Positions 17,603 through 27,392 of a DNA stretch of 64,000 nt are shown one piece after another. The notes below the pieces were generated by a model that did not search any database, was not told the DNA's origin, and saw only the letters and a list, made by a program, of their open reading frames with translations. The translations under genes and the position numbers were made by a program. Position 1 is the stretch's first letter. Each line of letters starts with the position of its first letter. Location of the stretch: contig NZ_JAUKWQ010000004.1 of assembly GCF_030504645.1 (NCBI RefSeq), forward strand, positions 372,001-436,000, in the 5' to 3' direction. Source of the DNA: Rhizobium oryzicola (GTDB lineage Bacteria; Pseudomonadota; Alphaproteobacteria; Rhizobiales; Rhizobiaceae).

Positions 17603-19414
17603 ATGCATCGTATCGTGAGGAGCAAGTCTAAAGCGGTGCCTTTGAGGGCTTCTGGGGAAACCTCGCCTGTTCTGGCAGCGGGGAAGAAGATTGCAAAACA
17701 CTGCGCCGATATCGCCAGCTTGAAGAAGATCGTCCGCAATGCAGAGGCGACCCAAAGGCTGCTTAGGATGATCGATGACATGCCTGTCGCGGTGATGACC
17801 GTCGATCTTGAAACCTTCAAAATCAACTATGCCAACGAGACTTCCAAGACCCTGATCCGAAGCATCGAGCATCTTCTCCCGCTCAAGGCTGAAGATTTGA
17901 TCGGCACGTCCATCGATGTCTTCCACCGTCATCCTGAAGCTCAGCGACAATTGCTGTCCAGTGGCAACAACCTGCCACATTTTGCCAGGATCAAGCTGGG
18001 TTCGGAAGTGCTGGACCTACAGGTAACAGCCATCACTTCTGATGATGGGCTATATCTCGGTCCGATGCTGACCTGGGCGATTGTCACGAAAGAAGTCGAG
18101 GCCGAACGAAGGATCATCCAGCTTGCCCACTATGATACACTGACCGGCCTCGCCAATCGCGCGAGCTTCAACGAGCGCCTCGAAGCCAGTCTCTCCATTC
18201 CCGGAAACAACCTGTCCCTTCTCTTCCTAGACCTTGATGGGTTCAAGCTGGTCAACGATACGTTGGGCCATCCGGCGGGAGACAGTCTGTTGCGCATGGT
18301 TGCGGAAAGGCTGCGCGGTGTGTGTGTGGAGGCAAATACCACGATCGGACGGCTTGGCGGCGACGAATTCGCCATTCTGTCCCCGTTCAATGATGTGACT
18401 GCCATTAAGAGGCACGCAAGCTGCATCATCGATGCATTGTCGATGCCCTACAGGCTCGACAATGGTCAACAGGTGCAAGTCGGTGTTTCGATCGGCATAG
18501 CGATGGCACCTCTGCACGGCCTAAACGCAGAAACCCTTTGCGCCCATGCCGATATCGCGCTCTACGCCGCCAAGGCTGCGGGCAAAGGCATGTTCTGGAT
18601 GTTTTCGCCGGATCTGGAAGCAGGCATGCAGCATGCAATTCGGCTGGAAGCAGGTCTCAAACACTCCCTGCAAAGCGGCGAAGGCCTGTTCATCTTTTAT
18701 CAACCGATTGTTGATGCGGCTACACAGACAGTGTCCACGCGCGAAGCCCTTCTGCGTTGGCATCACCCGGAAGCCGGCTGGGTTTCCCCTTGCGAATTCA
18801 TCCCGATTGCCGAACGAAGTGGTCTCATTTTCCAGCTCGGCGCCCACGTTCTGGAGACCGCCTGCCGCGATGCAGCCGGCTGGGAGGACGGTGCGAGGGT
18901 TGCGGTCAACATCTCTCCCGTCCAATTGGGGAAGGGCACGTTGCTGCAGACTGTTTTGAACGCTCTGACCACGAGCGGTCTTGCTCCCGATCGACTGGAA
19001 ATCGAGGTGACTGAAACGGCCATCATGGAAGGGCGCGGCAGTGTTGGCGATTTGCGCCAGTTAAAGGCCATCGGGGTCCAAGTTGCACTCGACGATTTCG
19101 GGACTGGCTATTCTACCTTCAGTGCCCTGCGCGCCTTCGCCTTCGACAAGATCAAGATCGACGGGTCTTTCGTCAGGGCAGCTGTCGAACATGCAGACGC
19201 CGCAGCAATCGTGCGCGCCATTTGCGATCTTGGAAAACGGCTGAATGTCGTGACCGTGGCCGAGGGCGTCGAAACGAGGGCGCATTTCGATCGCGTACTC
19301 GAAGAAGGCTGTATGGAGATACAGGGCTATCTCTTCGGCCGTCCCGCTCCCGCAGAACGCGACCTCAGCGCCATCGAACGTCTCAACAAATCCCCTGTTT
19401 CATCAGCCGGCTGA
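17603..19414 (+). CDS. PAS-GGDEF-EAL bifunctional c-di-GMP enzyme
   Basis: A protein of about 600 residues. An N-terminal PAS domain (MIDDMPVAVMTVDLETFKINYAN) is followed by a GGDEF domain with an intact active site (GRLGGDEFAIL) and an EAL domain with the intact signature EALLRW, DDFGTGYS, VTVAEGVET and QGYLFGRP. Both synthesis and hydrolysis of cyclic di-GMP are possible by motif. The PAS resembles those of chemoreceptors. It ends 42 bp before a globin-coupled chemoreceptor gene, so the two are likely one oxygen- or redox-responsive unit. The start could be ATG 17603 or the earlier ATG 17585. Confidence 0.88.
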   Translation: MHRIVRSKSKAVPLRASGETSPVLAAGKKIAKHCADIASLKKIVRNAEATQRLLRMIDDMPVAVMTVDLETFKINYANETSKTLIRSIEHLLPLKAEDLIGTSIDVFHRHPEAQRQLLSSGNNLPHFARIKLGSEVLDLQVTAITSDDGLYLGPMLTWAIVTKEVEAERRIIQLAHYDTLTGLANRASFNERLEASLSIPGNNLSLLFLDLDGFKLVNDTLGHPAGDSLLRMVAERLRGVCVEANTTIGRLGGDEFAILSPFNDVTAIKRHASCIIDALSMPYRLDNGQQVQVGVSIGIAMAPLHGLNAETLCAHADIALYAAKAAGKGMFWMFSPDLEAGMQHAIRLEAGLKHSLQSGEGLFIFYQPIVDAATQTVSTREALLRWHHPEAGWVSPCEFIPIAERSGLIFQLGAHVLETACRDAAGWEDGARVAVNISPVQLGKGTLLQTVLNALTTSGLAPDRLEIEVTETAIMEGRGSVGDLRQLKAIGVQVALDDFGTGYSTFSALRAFAFDKIKIDGSFVRAAVEHADAAAIVRAICDLGKRLNVVTVAEGVETRAHFDRVLEEGCMEIQGYLFGRPAPAERDLSAIERLNKSPVSSAG

Positions 19415-19456
19415 AGGCCGACTGTCAGCATTTGCCCAGAAAAGGACGCGAAACAC

Positions 19457-21061
19457 ATGAAGAACGAACACTCCCATGCTCCATCCACCGACAACCGGAC
19501 AGCCTCCGATCGCGTTGAGGCAATTCGGCACAGGCTCGACTTCATGCAGATGGCACAGGAGGACTGCGAGGCCATCCGCTCGCTCAAGGCCGTTATCGAC
19601 CGCGAATTGCCTGTGGCGCTCGATCGCTTCTATGTTCAGGTCAAGAAACATCCCGAGACGCGGCAGTTCTTCCGCTCGGACGATCATATGAACGCCGCCA
19701 AATCCGCACAGACGGGCCACTGGATCAACATATCGAATGGCGACTTCACGGGTACCTACGGAGAGAAGGTCTACAAGATCGGCAGCGTGCATGCGCGTAT
19801 CGGTCTGGAACCCAAATGGTATATCGGCGGCTATGCCATCGTCCTGGACCATCTGATAAGGACAGCAATTGCCGAGCACTTTCCCGGAGGTCGGTGGCTA
19901 GGGCGGAAGACCAGCCTGTCGCCGGCGGATTTCGGCCAGGCGCTCGGAAGCCTCGCCAAAGCGGTCCTGCTCGACATGGATCTGGCCATCTCCGTCTATC
20001 TGGAGGAGGCGGAAAAAGCCAAGCAGATTGCCCAAGCCGAAGCGATTGCGCGAGAACAGGAATTTGTCTGCAGCAGCCTGGGAGAGGCGCTGAAGAGCAT
20101 CGCCGCACAGGATCTGACCTCTCGCGTCGATGGCGAGGTTCCGCCAGCCTATCATGGCTTGCGCGACGATCTCAACAACTCGATCGCGACGCTGAGGGCC
20201 GCTCTCGAGGCGGTCGGTCAAAACGCCTATTCCATTGACTCCTCGGCGAGCGAAATCCGCAATGCCGCCGACGATCTGTCCAAACGGACGGAACAGCAGG
20301 CTGCTTTCGTTGAGGAAACGGCCGCGGCACTCGAAGAAATCACCACGACTGTGAAGGAAACCGCCAAGCGCGCTGAAGCTGCAGGTCGACTCGTCGAGCG
20401 TTCTCGACAAGGCGCGGAGCAATCCGAAGCGGTGATGCTCAAAGCCATCCAAATGATGGCAGAGATAGAACAATCTTCGCTCCAGGTCGGAAATATCACC
20501 GAAACCATGGACGAGATTGCCTTCCAGACGAACCTTTTGGCGCTGAATGCCGGTGTGGAAGCTGCCCGCGCTGGAGAAGCGGGCAAGGGCTTTGCCGTGG
20601 TTGCGCAGGAAGTCCGCGTCCTGGCACAACGCGCATCGGAAGCGGCGAAGGAAATCAAGGCGCTGATCACCAATTCCGATCATCAGGTCAAGGCCGGCGT
20701 CACGCTCGTCGGCGAAACGGGAAACGCACTGCATGCGATCGTTGCGGATGTTCAGGAAATCAGCAAGCACATGGCTGCCATCGTGGACGCCGCCAAGGAA
20801 CAGGCCGTTGGATTGCAATCGGTCAATGGCGCTCTGTCTTCGATCGATCAGAACACCCAGCAGAACGCCGCGATGGTGGAAGAATCGTCCGCAGCTAGCC
20901 AGAGCCTTGCGGCCGAAGCAGAACAATTGCGGCGCTTGCTTGCGAACTTCAAACTGGATGATTCTAGCCGCCAGTTCTTGACAGATATGCAGCGGAATTA
21001 TTTGGGTGACAGCGCGGGGCAGGGCTCGGGCGCGACGATGAGCCCGCGGTTGAGGGCATGA
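19457..21061 (+). CDS. Globin-coupled methyl-accepting chemotaxis protein
   Basis: A 534-residue soluble chemoreceptor without transmembrane segments. Residues about 20-180 form a protoglobin/globin-sensor domain ([16 protein letters not shown], and [16 protein letters not shown] carrying the proximal His), as in HemAT aerotaxis receptors. A HAMP-like stretch and the MCP signalling domain follow, with the hairpin tip [20 protein letters not shown]. It should bind haem and report O2 to a CheA/CheW array. It lies directly after a GGDEF-EAL gene, which suggests linked control of taxis and attachment by oxygen (inference). Confidence 0.9.
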   Translation: MKNEHSHAPSTDNRTASDRVEAIRHRLDFMQMAQEDCEAIRSLKAVIDRELPVALDRFYVQVKKHPETRQFFRSDDHMNAAKSAQTGHWINISNGDFTGTYGEKVYKIGSVHARIGLEPKWYIGGYAIVLDHLIRTAIAEHFPGGRWLGRKTSLSPADFGQALGSLAKAVLLDMDLAISVYLEEAEKAKQIAQAEAIAREQEFVCSSLGEALKSIAAQDLTSRVDGEVPPAYHGLRDDLNNSIATLRAALEAVGQNAYSIDSSASEIRNAADDLSKRTEQQAAFVEETAAALEEITTTVKETAKRAEAAGRLVERSRQGAEQSEAVMLKAIQMMAEIEQSSLQVGNITETMDEIAFQTNLLALNAGVEAARAGEAGKGFAVVAQEVRVLAQRASEAAKEIKALITNSDHQVKAGVTLVGETGNALHAIVADVQEISKHMAAIVDAAKEQAVGLQSVNGALSSIDQNTQQNAAMVEESSAASQSLAAEAEQLRRLLANFKLDDSSRQFLTDMQRNYLGDSAGQGSGATMSPRLRA

Positions 21062-21295
21062 AAACCTGCAAACGGTGCAGCAATGCAACAAAAGGCAACT
21101 GCTCAACTCGTTGGACCCTCTGAAGTCAAACGGCATCGGCAGTTAGACGATGAGAACGCTAAGCTGAAGTGACACGCCGCCGACATGGCCTTGTCGGTGG
21201 GATCCATGAAAGCCACGTCGGCTCATCGAGACCGAAATCCATTTAACGAAACGTCCAATAAGGTTCAGACAAACCGAGCCACCTGCGGAGGATGA

Positions 21296-22624
21296 ATGGC
21301 AGGCTTTATTTCGCAAGATCATCACTTATCGTTGGCGCAATACCGTTCGTTTGCGCAGAAAATGCCGCCCATATATGCCGGATTGACGCTCGCGATGGCG
21401 TGCCACATCTATTCCTTGTATTGTATAGTGCCTTGTGTCTGGTCGGTTGTATGCCCGGGCGCTCTTTTTCTCGGGGCCATCGTTCGTGGGATTTGGTGGC
21501 ATCGGAACAAGAATAAGCCTGTTGAGGACCGTCTAGCTGCGGTAAGGCTCGAGCGTGCCACGCGCCTTTTGTTCCTGGCAGCCATAGTCGTCGCTTTGAT
21601 GGATATGATGGCAGCGCCTTATCTTGATATATACGGTAAGTATTATCTGGTCATGGAGCTTCTGGTCTGCTCCGTCGTCAGCACCGTTTCGCTCATTCAC
21701 CTCCGTCACTATGCCAATCTGGTCGCAGGCACGGTCAATCTGGCCATGCTCTGTGTTGTGTGGGGAATGCACAACTATTTTGCCTTCGTATCTGCCTTGG
21801 TCGCTATGCTGTTCGTAGCCGTGCTTTATGCCTGTGTGGTCAGTTATTATGACGATCTCCGCTTCCTTGAACGGGCAAGACGCGAAGCACAGACGCTCAG
21901 CAGGACGAATGCTGCACTTGCCAACAGCGACACGTTAACAGGCCTGCCAAACCGTCGCCACTTCTTCAATATGCTCGATGAATTGATCGGTAGAGCCGAC
22001 ACGGGTTCCTGTCGCTTTGCCGTTGGCATCCTAGATCTAGATGGTTTCAAACCGATCAACGATTCTTATGGGCATCGTGTTGGCGATCTGGTTCTATGCA
22101 AAGTGGCTGAACGACTGAAGTCCAACCTGGCTGAAGCAGCATCATTCTTTCGGCTCGGCGGGGACGAGTTCGCCTTCATCATTCTGCTTCAGGAAGAAGA
22201 CGCGCCTTTAAAGGAATTCGGTCAGGTGATGATCTCTTTGATCGAATCGCCGATGACATTTGGTGACGTGACCGTTTCCGTTAGCGGCTCTGTCGGAATT
22301 GCGGTCTGTCCGGACATGGCAGACACTGGTGACCGACTTTTCGAATACGCCGATTTTGCGCTCTATCACGCCAAACGAACAGGCAGAGCGCACACTGAAG
22401 TTTTTACGCATTTGCACAAGGAAGAACTTCAGGCACAAGGGGCAACCGAGCAGACCATGCGGCAAGCTGATGCTGAAGCGGAATTCTATCCCATGTTCCA
22501 ACCGATCGTGGATACAGTCACTGGCCGCACGCAATATATGGAGGCGCTGGCGCGCTGGAACAGTCCGGTTCTTGGAGCCGTTTCTCAGGCCTCTTCATTC
22601 CTGTTGCCGAGCGCGCCGGTCTAA
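21296..22624 (+). pseudogene. Membrane GGDEF-EAL gene, 5' part before a frameshift
   Basis: 442 codons. About five to six hydrophobic segments (residues 20-180) precede a GGDEF domain with an intact FRLGGDEFAF and the beginning of an EAL domain (PMFQPIVDTVTGRTQYMEALARW). The frame then runs into unrelated residues and a stop at 22622-22624. The missing EAL sequence continues in the next frame from about 22590, consistent with loss of one base near 22587-22590; adding one base gives a single 638-residue protein. GGAGG precedes the ATG. It may be a natural pseudogene, leaving an active cyclase without phosphodiesterase, or a sequencing error. Confidence 0.8.
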
Positions 22625-23211
22625 TCTCGTCGATCACGCTTGTCATCCTGCGCAAGTCTCTTCAGGCGATGAAGGCGTGGCCGCAATCTGTCGGTCTATC
22701 GTTCAACTTGTCTGCCTGTGAGATCATTAACAGGGTTATGATCATGCGGCTCATCAGCAATGTGGAAAATAGCGGCATCGATCCGCGCCGGATCGTTTTC
22801 GAACTGACGGAGACGGCGCTTTTGCAGGATTTTACGCTGGCGCGCGAGCACATTGAACTGCTGCGGCGTGCCGGCATTCACGTAGCGCTCGATGATTTCG
22901 GCACCGGCTATTCCAGCCTCAGCCATGTTCAGAACCTGCCACTCGACAAGCTGAAAATAGATCAGCGCTTTGTCGCTGACATAGAAAGCAATCAGACCAA
23001 CCAGATGATCATCCGTTCTCTGGTCGCGCTTTGCCGCGGCATCGGCATTGGGTGTGTGGTGGAGGGCGCGGAAACCGATACACAGGTTAATGCGCTCAAG
23101 GCGCTGGACTGCACAAAGATCCAGGGGTATTTCTATTCCCGTCCATTACACGAAATGGAAGCTGCAGATTATCTGGCGAGCGGGCAGTCGGCTGTCAGAG
23201 ACGCCATTTGA
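22590..23211 (+). pseudogene. EAL-domain part of the broken GGDEF-EAL gene
   Basis: In the frame shifted from the preceding part, translation from 22590 reads GLFIPVAERAGLISSI and continues through FNLSACEIINRV, ELTETALL, DDFGTGYSS, VVEGAETDTQ and IQGYFYSRPL, which is the remainder of a normal EAL domain. The first in-frame ATG is 22669, too late to give a complete domain. The catalytic motifs are present, so the domain was functional before the break. Confidence 0.78.
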
Positions 23212-23214
23212 TCA

Positions 23215-23420
23215 ACTCTGGTGCGTGGACCTTACGCCATCACCGGGCACAGCGCCGATGCTGCGGTGGTTATTCCACCGCGTGCCAATGCGTTGGAACG
23301 GCCGGAAAGTGATTGCCCAAGTCAGCAAGACCGACACATTGCGGCGATCAACGCCGATGGGCGGATGAAGTGGCAGGTCGCGACCAGCTATGGAGCCATA
23401 CAGGGGCGGCTGTTTGAGCC
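23215..23420 (+). mobile_element. IS5-family transposase remnant
   Basis: The plus-strand translation shows VVIPPRANALE, QQDRHIAAINADGRMKWQ and TSYG. This is the conserved DDE-domain stretch of IS5-type transposases (DRHIAxIxxxGRxxWQxxxxYG). The rest of the transposase is missing, and the frame dissolves after TSYG. Only a fragment of about 60 residues remains; no terminal inverted repeats were identified. Confidence 0.65.
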
Positions 23421-23439
23421 AGACCGAGATGCACTTCGT

Positions 23440-23782
23440 CTGCACATTCCGGAACAGCGTGAAAATGACGCACGGTTGCCGGTGAGGTTGTACCGGCTGA
23501 TCGCCGTCTGAATGATCTCCTCCCGCCAGTCATCAAACACCTATATGCTTCTGCTCGGCCGGCCTTGCGCTCCACTGGACTCAACATAGCGTCGCCAGCT
23601 CGAAATAGCTTAATGAGGCGATATGCGGTCGCCTGGCTGATTTCGAGATCGTTCGCAAGCATTGCTACATCCGCCTCGACTCCTGCCAGTCGACTTTTCA
23701 GGAGCTCTCGAATTGCGTCTGCGCGTCGGCACGCTTCATCCCAAGGCGCTTTGGCTATTTCGTGAGGGAGTGGGTCACTCAC
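23440..23782 (-). mobile_element. Mu/TnsB-type transposase remnant (N-terminal)
   Basis: On the minus strand the frame begins MSDPLPHEIAKAPWDEACRRAD and continues through ISQATAYRLIKLFRAG, the N-terminal HTH region of Mu-transposase-C-type integrases found in rhizobial plasmids. Near 23535-23545 the homologous sequence jumps to another frame (DDWREEIIQTAISRYNLT), and it then ends against the IS5-like fragment. It is frameshifted and truncated, so inactive. Confidence 0.6.
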
Positions 23783-24005
23783 AGCAGGAAACGGTCAATT
23801 GCCTCGGTCGTCTGATTTCCCGGCTAAAGTGAACAGATCCCAGCAAATTCGCAAGTTAAGTGCTCTCTCAAATTAAATGGCCCCCACGCCTCTGAAATCT
23901 ATCACCTCCATCTTTGAGATTTAGCGCAAAACGACAGTCGTCTCTGCTGAAGCCGGAGCGCCTGACGACGACAAGTGCCAGGGATTTGCGCAGCATAGCG
24001 CCCGA

Positions 24006-24052
24006 TTGACACCTTCTCAGACCCTGTGTAGCTTCCCTATCAAATGATAGGG
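24006..24052 (+). promoter_or_regulatory. Promoter of the permease-nitrilase operon with overlapping palindrome
   Basis: The -35 TTGACA (24006-24011), a 17-bp spacer and the -10 TAGCTT (24029-24034) are followed by the perfect palindrome CCCTATCA-AA-TGATAGGG (24035-24052), covering the expected start point. It is a likely site for the TetR protein encoded as the fourth gene of the operon. Confidence 0.68.
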
Positions 24053-24068
24053 AGCGGGAGTCTAAACC

Positions 24069-25496
24069 ATGACAACACCTTCAAAAGACGCCGGCCAATT
24101 GGCGGAACTGGGATATGATCAGCAGCTCAGGCGCGATATCGGGCTGTTTTCGGTATTTTCGATCGGAGTCGCGACCGTTGCGCCGGTCGTCGGGCTCTAT
24201 GCTATTTTCTCGCTGGGCATCCAGTTGACGGGACCGGCCTGGATTCTGATGCTGCTTTTGTCTCTCGCCGGGCAGCTGACGGTCGCATTCGTCTATTCAG
24301 AGCTCGCCTCGGAATTCCCCATTGCCGGCGGACCCTATTACTGGACCGGCCGTCTGATCGGCCCGCGCTTCGGAATGGTCACAGGCATCATCTACGCGCT
24401 GGCGGTTTCCGCAGCTCTTGCGACGGTCGCTTTTCTGGCAGCTCCCTGGGTCAGCCTTCTGGTCACCGGAAGCGAACCTCAGGGCGTCAACCGTGCGCTG
24501 ATCGCAATGGCGCTGCTGGTGGGTGCGTTGGTGGTCAATAGTCGTGGAATCAAGATCGTCGCCTTTCTCGTCAATATCGGGATTGCGGCAGAAGTGCTCG
24601 GATCGCTCTGCATCGGCGTGGTGCTGATCCTGTTCTTCCGCAACCAGCCTGCCAGCACCCTCCTGGACACGATGGGCACGATGCCGACGACAGCAACCTT
24701 TCTGACCGCCATGGCCGTCTGCGGCTGGGCTTTCGTCGGTTTCGATGCCAGCGCTTCGGTCGCCGAAGAAACCTCCAGCGCCGGCAATAACATTCCCAAA
24801 GCCATCATCGGCGCGACAGCCGCAGTCGGGGCCCTTGTCGTCCTTGTGGCCGGGGCCATCACGCTCGCAAGCAACGACCTGCCCGCGATCGTTTCAGGAA
24901 AGATTGCTGATCCCGTCACCCAAGTCGTTACTACGAGTTTCGGCGCATGGTCCGAACGGCCCTTCTACGCCATCGTCGTCACGACATTCCTTGCCTGCAT
25001 TGTCTCCATGCAGGCCTATACGGGCCGTATCGTCTTCGGGCTTGCCCGGGATGGTGTCCTGCCGGCGTCAAAGCATCTCGCCGTAGTCAGCCGGAGCAAT
25101 CAGGTTCCGGTGATGGCGATGACGCTCGTCACCGTGGTGACCGGCCTGGCGCTGCTCCTGGGGCTGAACGACAAGGCGATTGGGACAATGATCTCCTTCG
25201 GGACGATGGGGCTTTACGCGACCTTCTTCCTCGTTGCCGCCGCCGCGCTCTTTGCCCGCCTCTCCGGTCGCTGGACGCCCAACGGCGCCTTCCGCACCGG
25301 CCGTCTCGGCACGGCCATCAACATTATCGCCTTTCTTTGGCTCGCCTTCGAGACGACCAATATCGCCTGGCCACGCGTCGAACTCGCACCGCCCGGTTCG
25401 ACAGGGATCCTGGTCTGGGCGCCACTCCTCATCTTTGCCGCCGTGGCGCTCTTCGCCATCGCGATTGCAACACGGTTTCGCAAGGAGACGGCATGA
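24069..25496 (+). CDS. APC-family amino acid permease
   Basis: A 475-residue membrane protein with about 12 hydrophobic segments. The N-terminal LGYDQQLRRDIGLFSVFSIGVATVAPVVG and EFPIAGGPYYWTGRL segments are typical of APC-superfamily (GabP/choline-type) permeases. It is the first gene of an operon with a small membrane protein (4-bp overlap), a nitrilase and a TetR gene. It may import an amine, amino acid or nitrile-bearing analogue handled by the nitrilase (inference from context). Confidence 0.88.
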   Translation: MTTPSKDAGQLAELGYDQQLRRDIGLFSVFSIGVATVAPVVGLYAIFSLGIQLTGPAWILMLLLSLAGQLTVAFVYSELASEFPIAGGPYYWTGRLIGPRFGMVTGIIYALAVSAALATVAFLAAPWVSLLVTGSEPQGVNRALIAMALLVGALVVNSRGIKIVAFLVNIGIAAEVLGSLCIGVVLILFFRNQPASTLLDTMGTMPTTATFLTAMAVCGWAFVGFDASASVAEETSSAGNNIPKAIIGATAAVGALVVLVAGAITLASNDLPAIVSGKIADPVTQVVTTSFGAWSERPFYAIVVTTFLACIVSMQAYTGRIVFGLARDGVLPASKHLAVVSRSNQVPVMAMTLVTVVTGLALLLGLNDKAIGTMISFGTMGLYATFFLVAAAALFARLSGRWTPNGAFRTGRLGTAINIIAFLWLAFETTNIAWPRVELAPPGSTGILVWAPLLIFAAVALFAIAIATRFRKETA

Positions 25497-25870
25497 CACT
25501 CGCGACACAGGCGGGGCTGGTTCTCCTTTCGATCGGCGGCCTTTCAGGCATGATGCTCTATGTGGGCATCGACAAGCCGAGCGGGTGGCTGGGTATCCGG
25601 CAGATGTCCCGCTTCCGGCAAGGGCATGTCGATGCCCTTGTCATCGGCACCATACTGGTCGTTCTCGGTACGCTGACATGGATCCCGCAACCGGTTGTCT
25701 GGGTGCTCGTCGCAAGCGGCTACTACACGTCGATCGCGACCGGCGCCTTGGCCTGGTGGCCCGACTGGCCGACGCGAACCCGGCTCGCCTGGTGGCTGGA
25801 CTTCTGCTCGCTCTCGAGCTTCGCCCTCGGTCTGTGCGCGGCCGCCATTTTCTCTTTCTTTTCAATATGA
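25493..25870 (+). CDS. Small integral membrane protein, unknown function
   Basis: 125 residues with about four hydrophobic segments (from LVLLSIGGLSGMMLYVGI to LGLCAAAIFSFFSI) and few charged residues. The ATG overlaps the permease stop (ATGA), so it is translationally coupled. I do not recognise a family. An accessory role with the permease is possible. Confidence 0.75.
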   Translation: MTLATQAGLVLLSIGGLSGMMLYVGIDKPSGWLGIRQMSRFRQGHVDALVIGTILVVLGTLTWIPQPVVWVLVASGYYTSIATGALAWWPDWPTRTRLAWWLDFCSLSSFALGLCAAAIFSFFSI

Positions 25871-25877
25871 GGCACGC

Positions 25878-26798
25878 ATGACAACCCTGCACATCATACA
25901 GGATACGCCGCCGCTCTTCGAACTGGAGACTGCGATCGCGGTGGCCCGCGAGGCCATCCGCAAGGCTGGGGAGAAGGGCGCTGATCTCGTCGTCTTCCCT
26001 GAAACCTGGCTCGGAGGCTATCCGGCTTGGGTATTCGGCATGGCCGGCTGGGACAGCGAGGAGGCGCGGCACTGGTTTGGAAAGCTCGTCGAGTCGAGCC
26101 TGGTCCTTAACAGCAGTCACGCCGATGCGCTGCGTCAGGCGGCGAAGGAAGCAAACGTGACCGTGGTCATGGGCATCAATGAGCGCGCGCGCGTGAGTTC
26201 CGCGATCCTGTTCAACAGTCTCGTCACGATAGGGCCGAACGGCGATATCCTGAACGTACACCGCAAGCTGCTTCCCACCCATACGGAACGGATTGTCTGG
26301 ACACCAGGCGATGGGGCGGGCCTCTGCGCTGTGAACACACCCGCCGGGCGGATCGGCGGACTGGTGTGCTGGGAACACTGGCACCCGCTCGCCCGCCACG
26401 CGCTGCATGCGGTTGACGAGCAGATCCATGTCGCTGTGTGGCCTGATATGCCGTCATCGCACCAGATAGCCAGCCGCTCCTATGCCTTCGAGGGCCGCTG
26501 CTTCGTCGTAAGCGCTGCAACCTATATGCCGGCCGAACGGGTTCCGCTATCGCTTCGCGATGCGTTCATTCTGGGCCTTGGCGGTGAGGACGGTTTGCGG
26601 GGTGGCTCGGGTGTGATCGGTCCGGATGGAGAGTATCGGATCGGCCCCGTTTTCGGCGGTGATACCGTGGAAGCGACGATTGATCTTGCCGACACGATCA
26701 GATTTAAACACGATCTGGATGTAACCGGTCACTATGACCGTAGGGATGTCTTCCAGCTCTCCGTCAACCGGCAGAGGGAAATCGGAGGACCAGCATAA
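25878..26798 (+). CDS. Nitrilase / carbon-nitrogen hydrolase
   Basis: A 306-residue enzyme of the nitrilase superfamily. The catalytic triad is visible as Glu42 (FPETW), Lys130 (HRKLLPTH) and Cys164 (VCWEHWHPL). The CWEHW context and the HRKLLPT form are those of branch-1 true nitrilases (R-CN to acid plus ammonia) rather than amidases. At 306 residues it is slightly shorter than most nitrilases, which run 330-360. It follows the small membrane gene by 7 bp. The substrate is unknown. Confidence 0.88.
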   Translation: MTTLHIIQDTPPLFELETAIAVAREAIRKAGEKGADLVVFPETWLGGYPAWVFGMAGWDSEEARHWFGKLVESSLVLNSSHADALRQAAKEANVTVVMGINERARVSSAILFNSLVTIGPNGDILNVHRKLLPTHTERIVWTPGDGAGLCAVNTPAGRIGGLVCWEHWHPLARHALHAVDEQIHVAVWPDMPSSHQIASRSYAFEGRCFVVSAATYMPAERVPLSLRDAFILGLGGEDGLRGGSGVIGPDGEYRIGPVFGGDTVEATIDLADTIRFKHDLDVTGHYDRRDVFQLSVNRQREIGGPA

Positions 26799-26813
26799 GC
26801 AGGGAGATGCCAC

Positions 26814-27392
26814 TTGGAGACAGTCGACACCCGTCAGGAAATCCTGATCCAGGCTTCAAGACTGTTCAAGAAGCTGGGCTACCGCGCTACGACGACCCGG
26901 GAGATTGCGAAGGCTGTGAATATCAAGCAGCCCTCGCTCTTCCACCACTTCCCGAACAAGAAGGCGATCGTTGAGGAAATCTTTTCGCTGAGCCTCAACG
27001 AAGCGGCTGTCCGCATCGAGGAAGCCTGCCGACGGGACGGGCCTGCATCTGAGCGTCTTCACCAGTATCTCGTCTGGGATCTGTCGACCCTTCATCGCAT
27101 GCCCATGGCCATGTCAGCCATCTATACCGGAGACGCGCTGAAATCGGAGGAATTCGCCGAGCTTGCTGCCAAGCTGAAGGCGTTCTACCATTCGCTGGAA
27201 GATCTCATCTCGCAAGGGATCGACAGCGGCGAATTTGTTGAGATCGATCCGATGCTGGGTCGCCTCATTGTCGCCAGCATGACAATCGCCCATCTCGAAT
27301 ATGCCGAAGAGGTAACGGTCACCGACCCAGACCGGATTGCAAGAGAAGGGGCCGATTTAATTTTGCGCGCATTTCGGCGGGAGCAAAACTGA
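26814..27392 (+). CDS. TetR/AcrR family transcriptional regulator (TTG start)
   Basis: A 192-residue TetR regulator with its HTH at about residues 25-48 (ATTTREIAKAVNIKQPSLFHHF). The start is the TTG at 26814, placed by AGGGAG about 8 nt upstream; the nearby ATG at 26807 is out of frame. As the last gene of the permease/nitrilase operon it probably binds the CCCTATCA-type palindrome at 24035-24052 and represses the operon, making a self-limiting loop (inference). Confidence 0.86.
   Translation: METVDTRQEILIQASRLFKKLGYRATTTREIAKAVNIKQPSLFHHFPNKKAIVEEIFSLSLNEAAVRIEEACRRDGPASERLHQYLVWDLSTLHRMPMAMSAIYTGDALKSEEFAELAAKLKAFYHSLEDLISQGIDSGEFVEIDPMLGRLIVASMTIAHLEYAEEVTVTDPDRIAREGADLILRAFRREQN

Noticed and set aside
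17603..19414. Possible degenerate GGDEF or EAL site
   Set aside because: Both active-site signatures (GGDEF, EAL, DDFGTGYS) are intact, so no claim of inactivity is made.
19898..21136. 412-codon minus-strand open frame
   Set aside because: Antisense to the globin-coupled chemoreceptor gene. Its Arg/Gly/His-rich composition is typical of a shadow frame.
23348..23782. Intact 144-codon regulator (HTH) gene
   Set aside because: The HTH belongs to the N-terminus of a Mu/TnsB-type transposase, and the homologous sequence changes frame midway, so it is a remnant and not a regulator.
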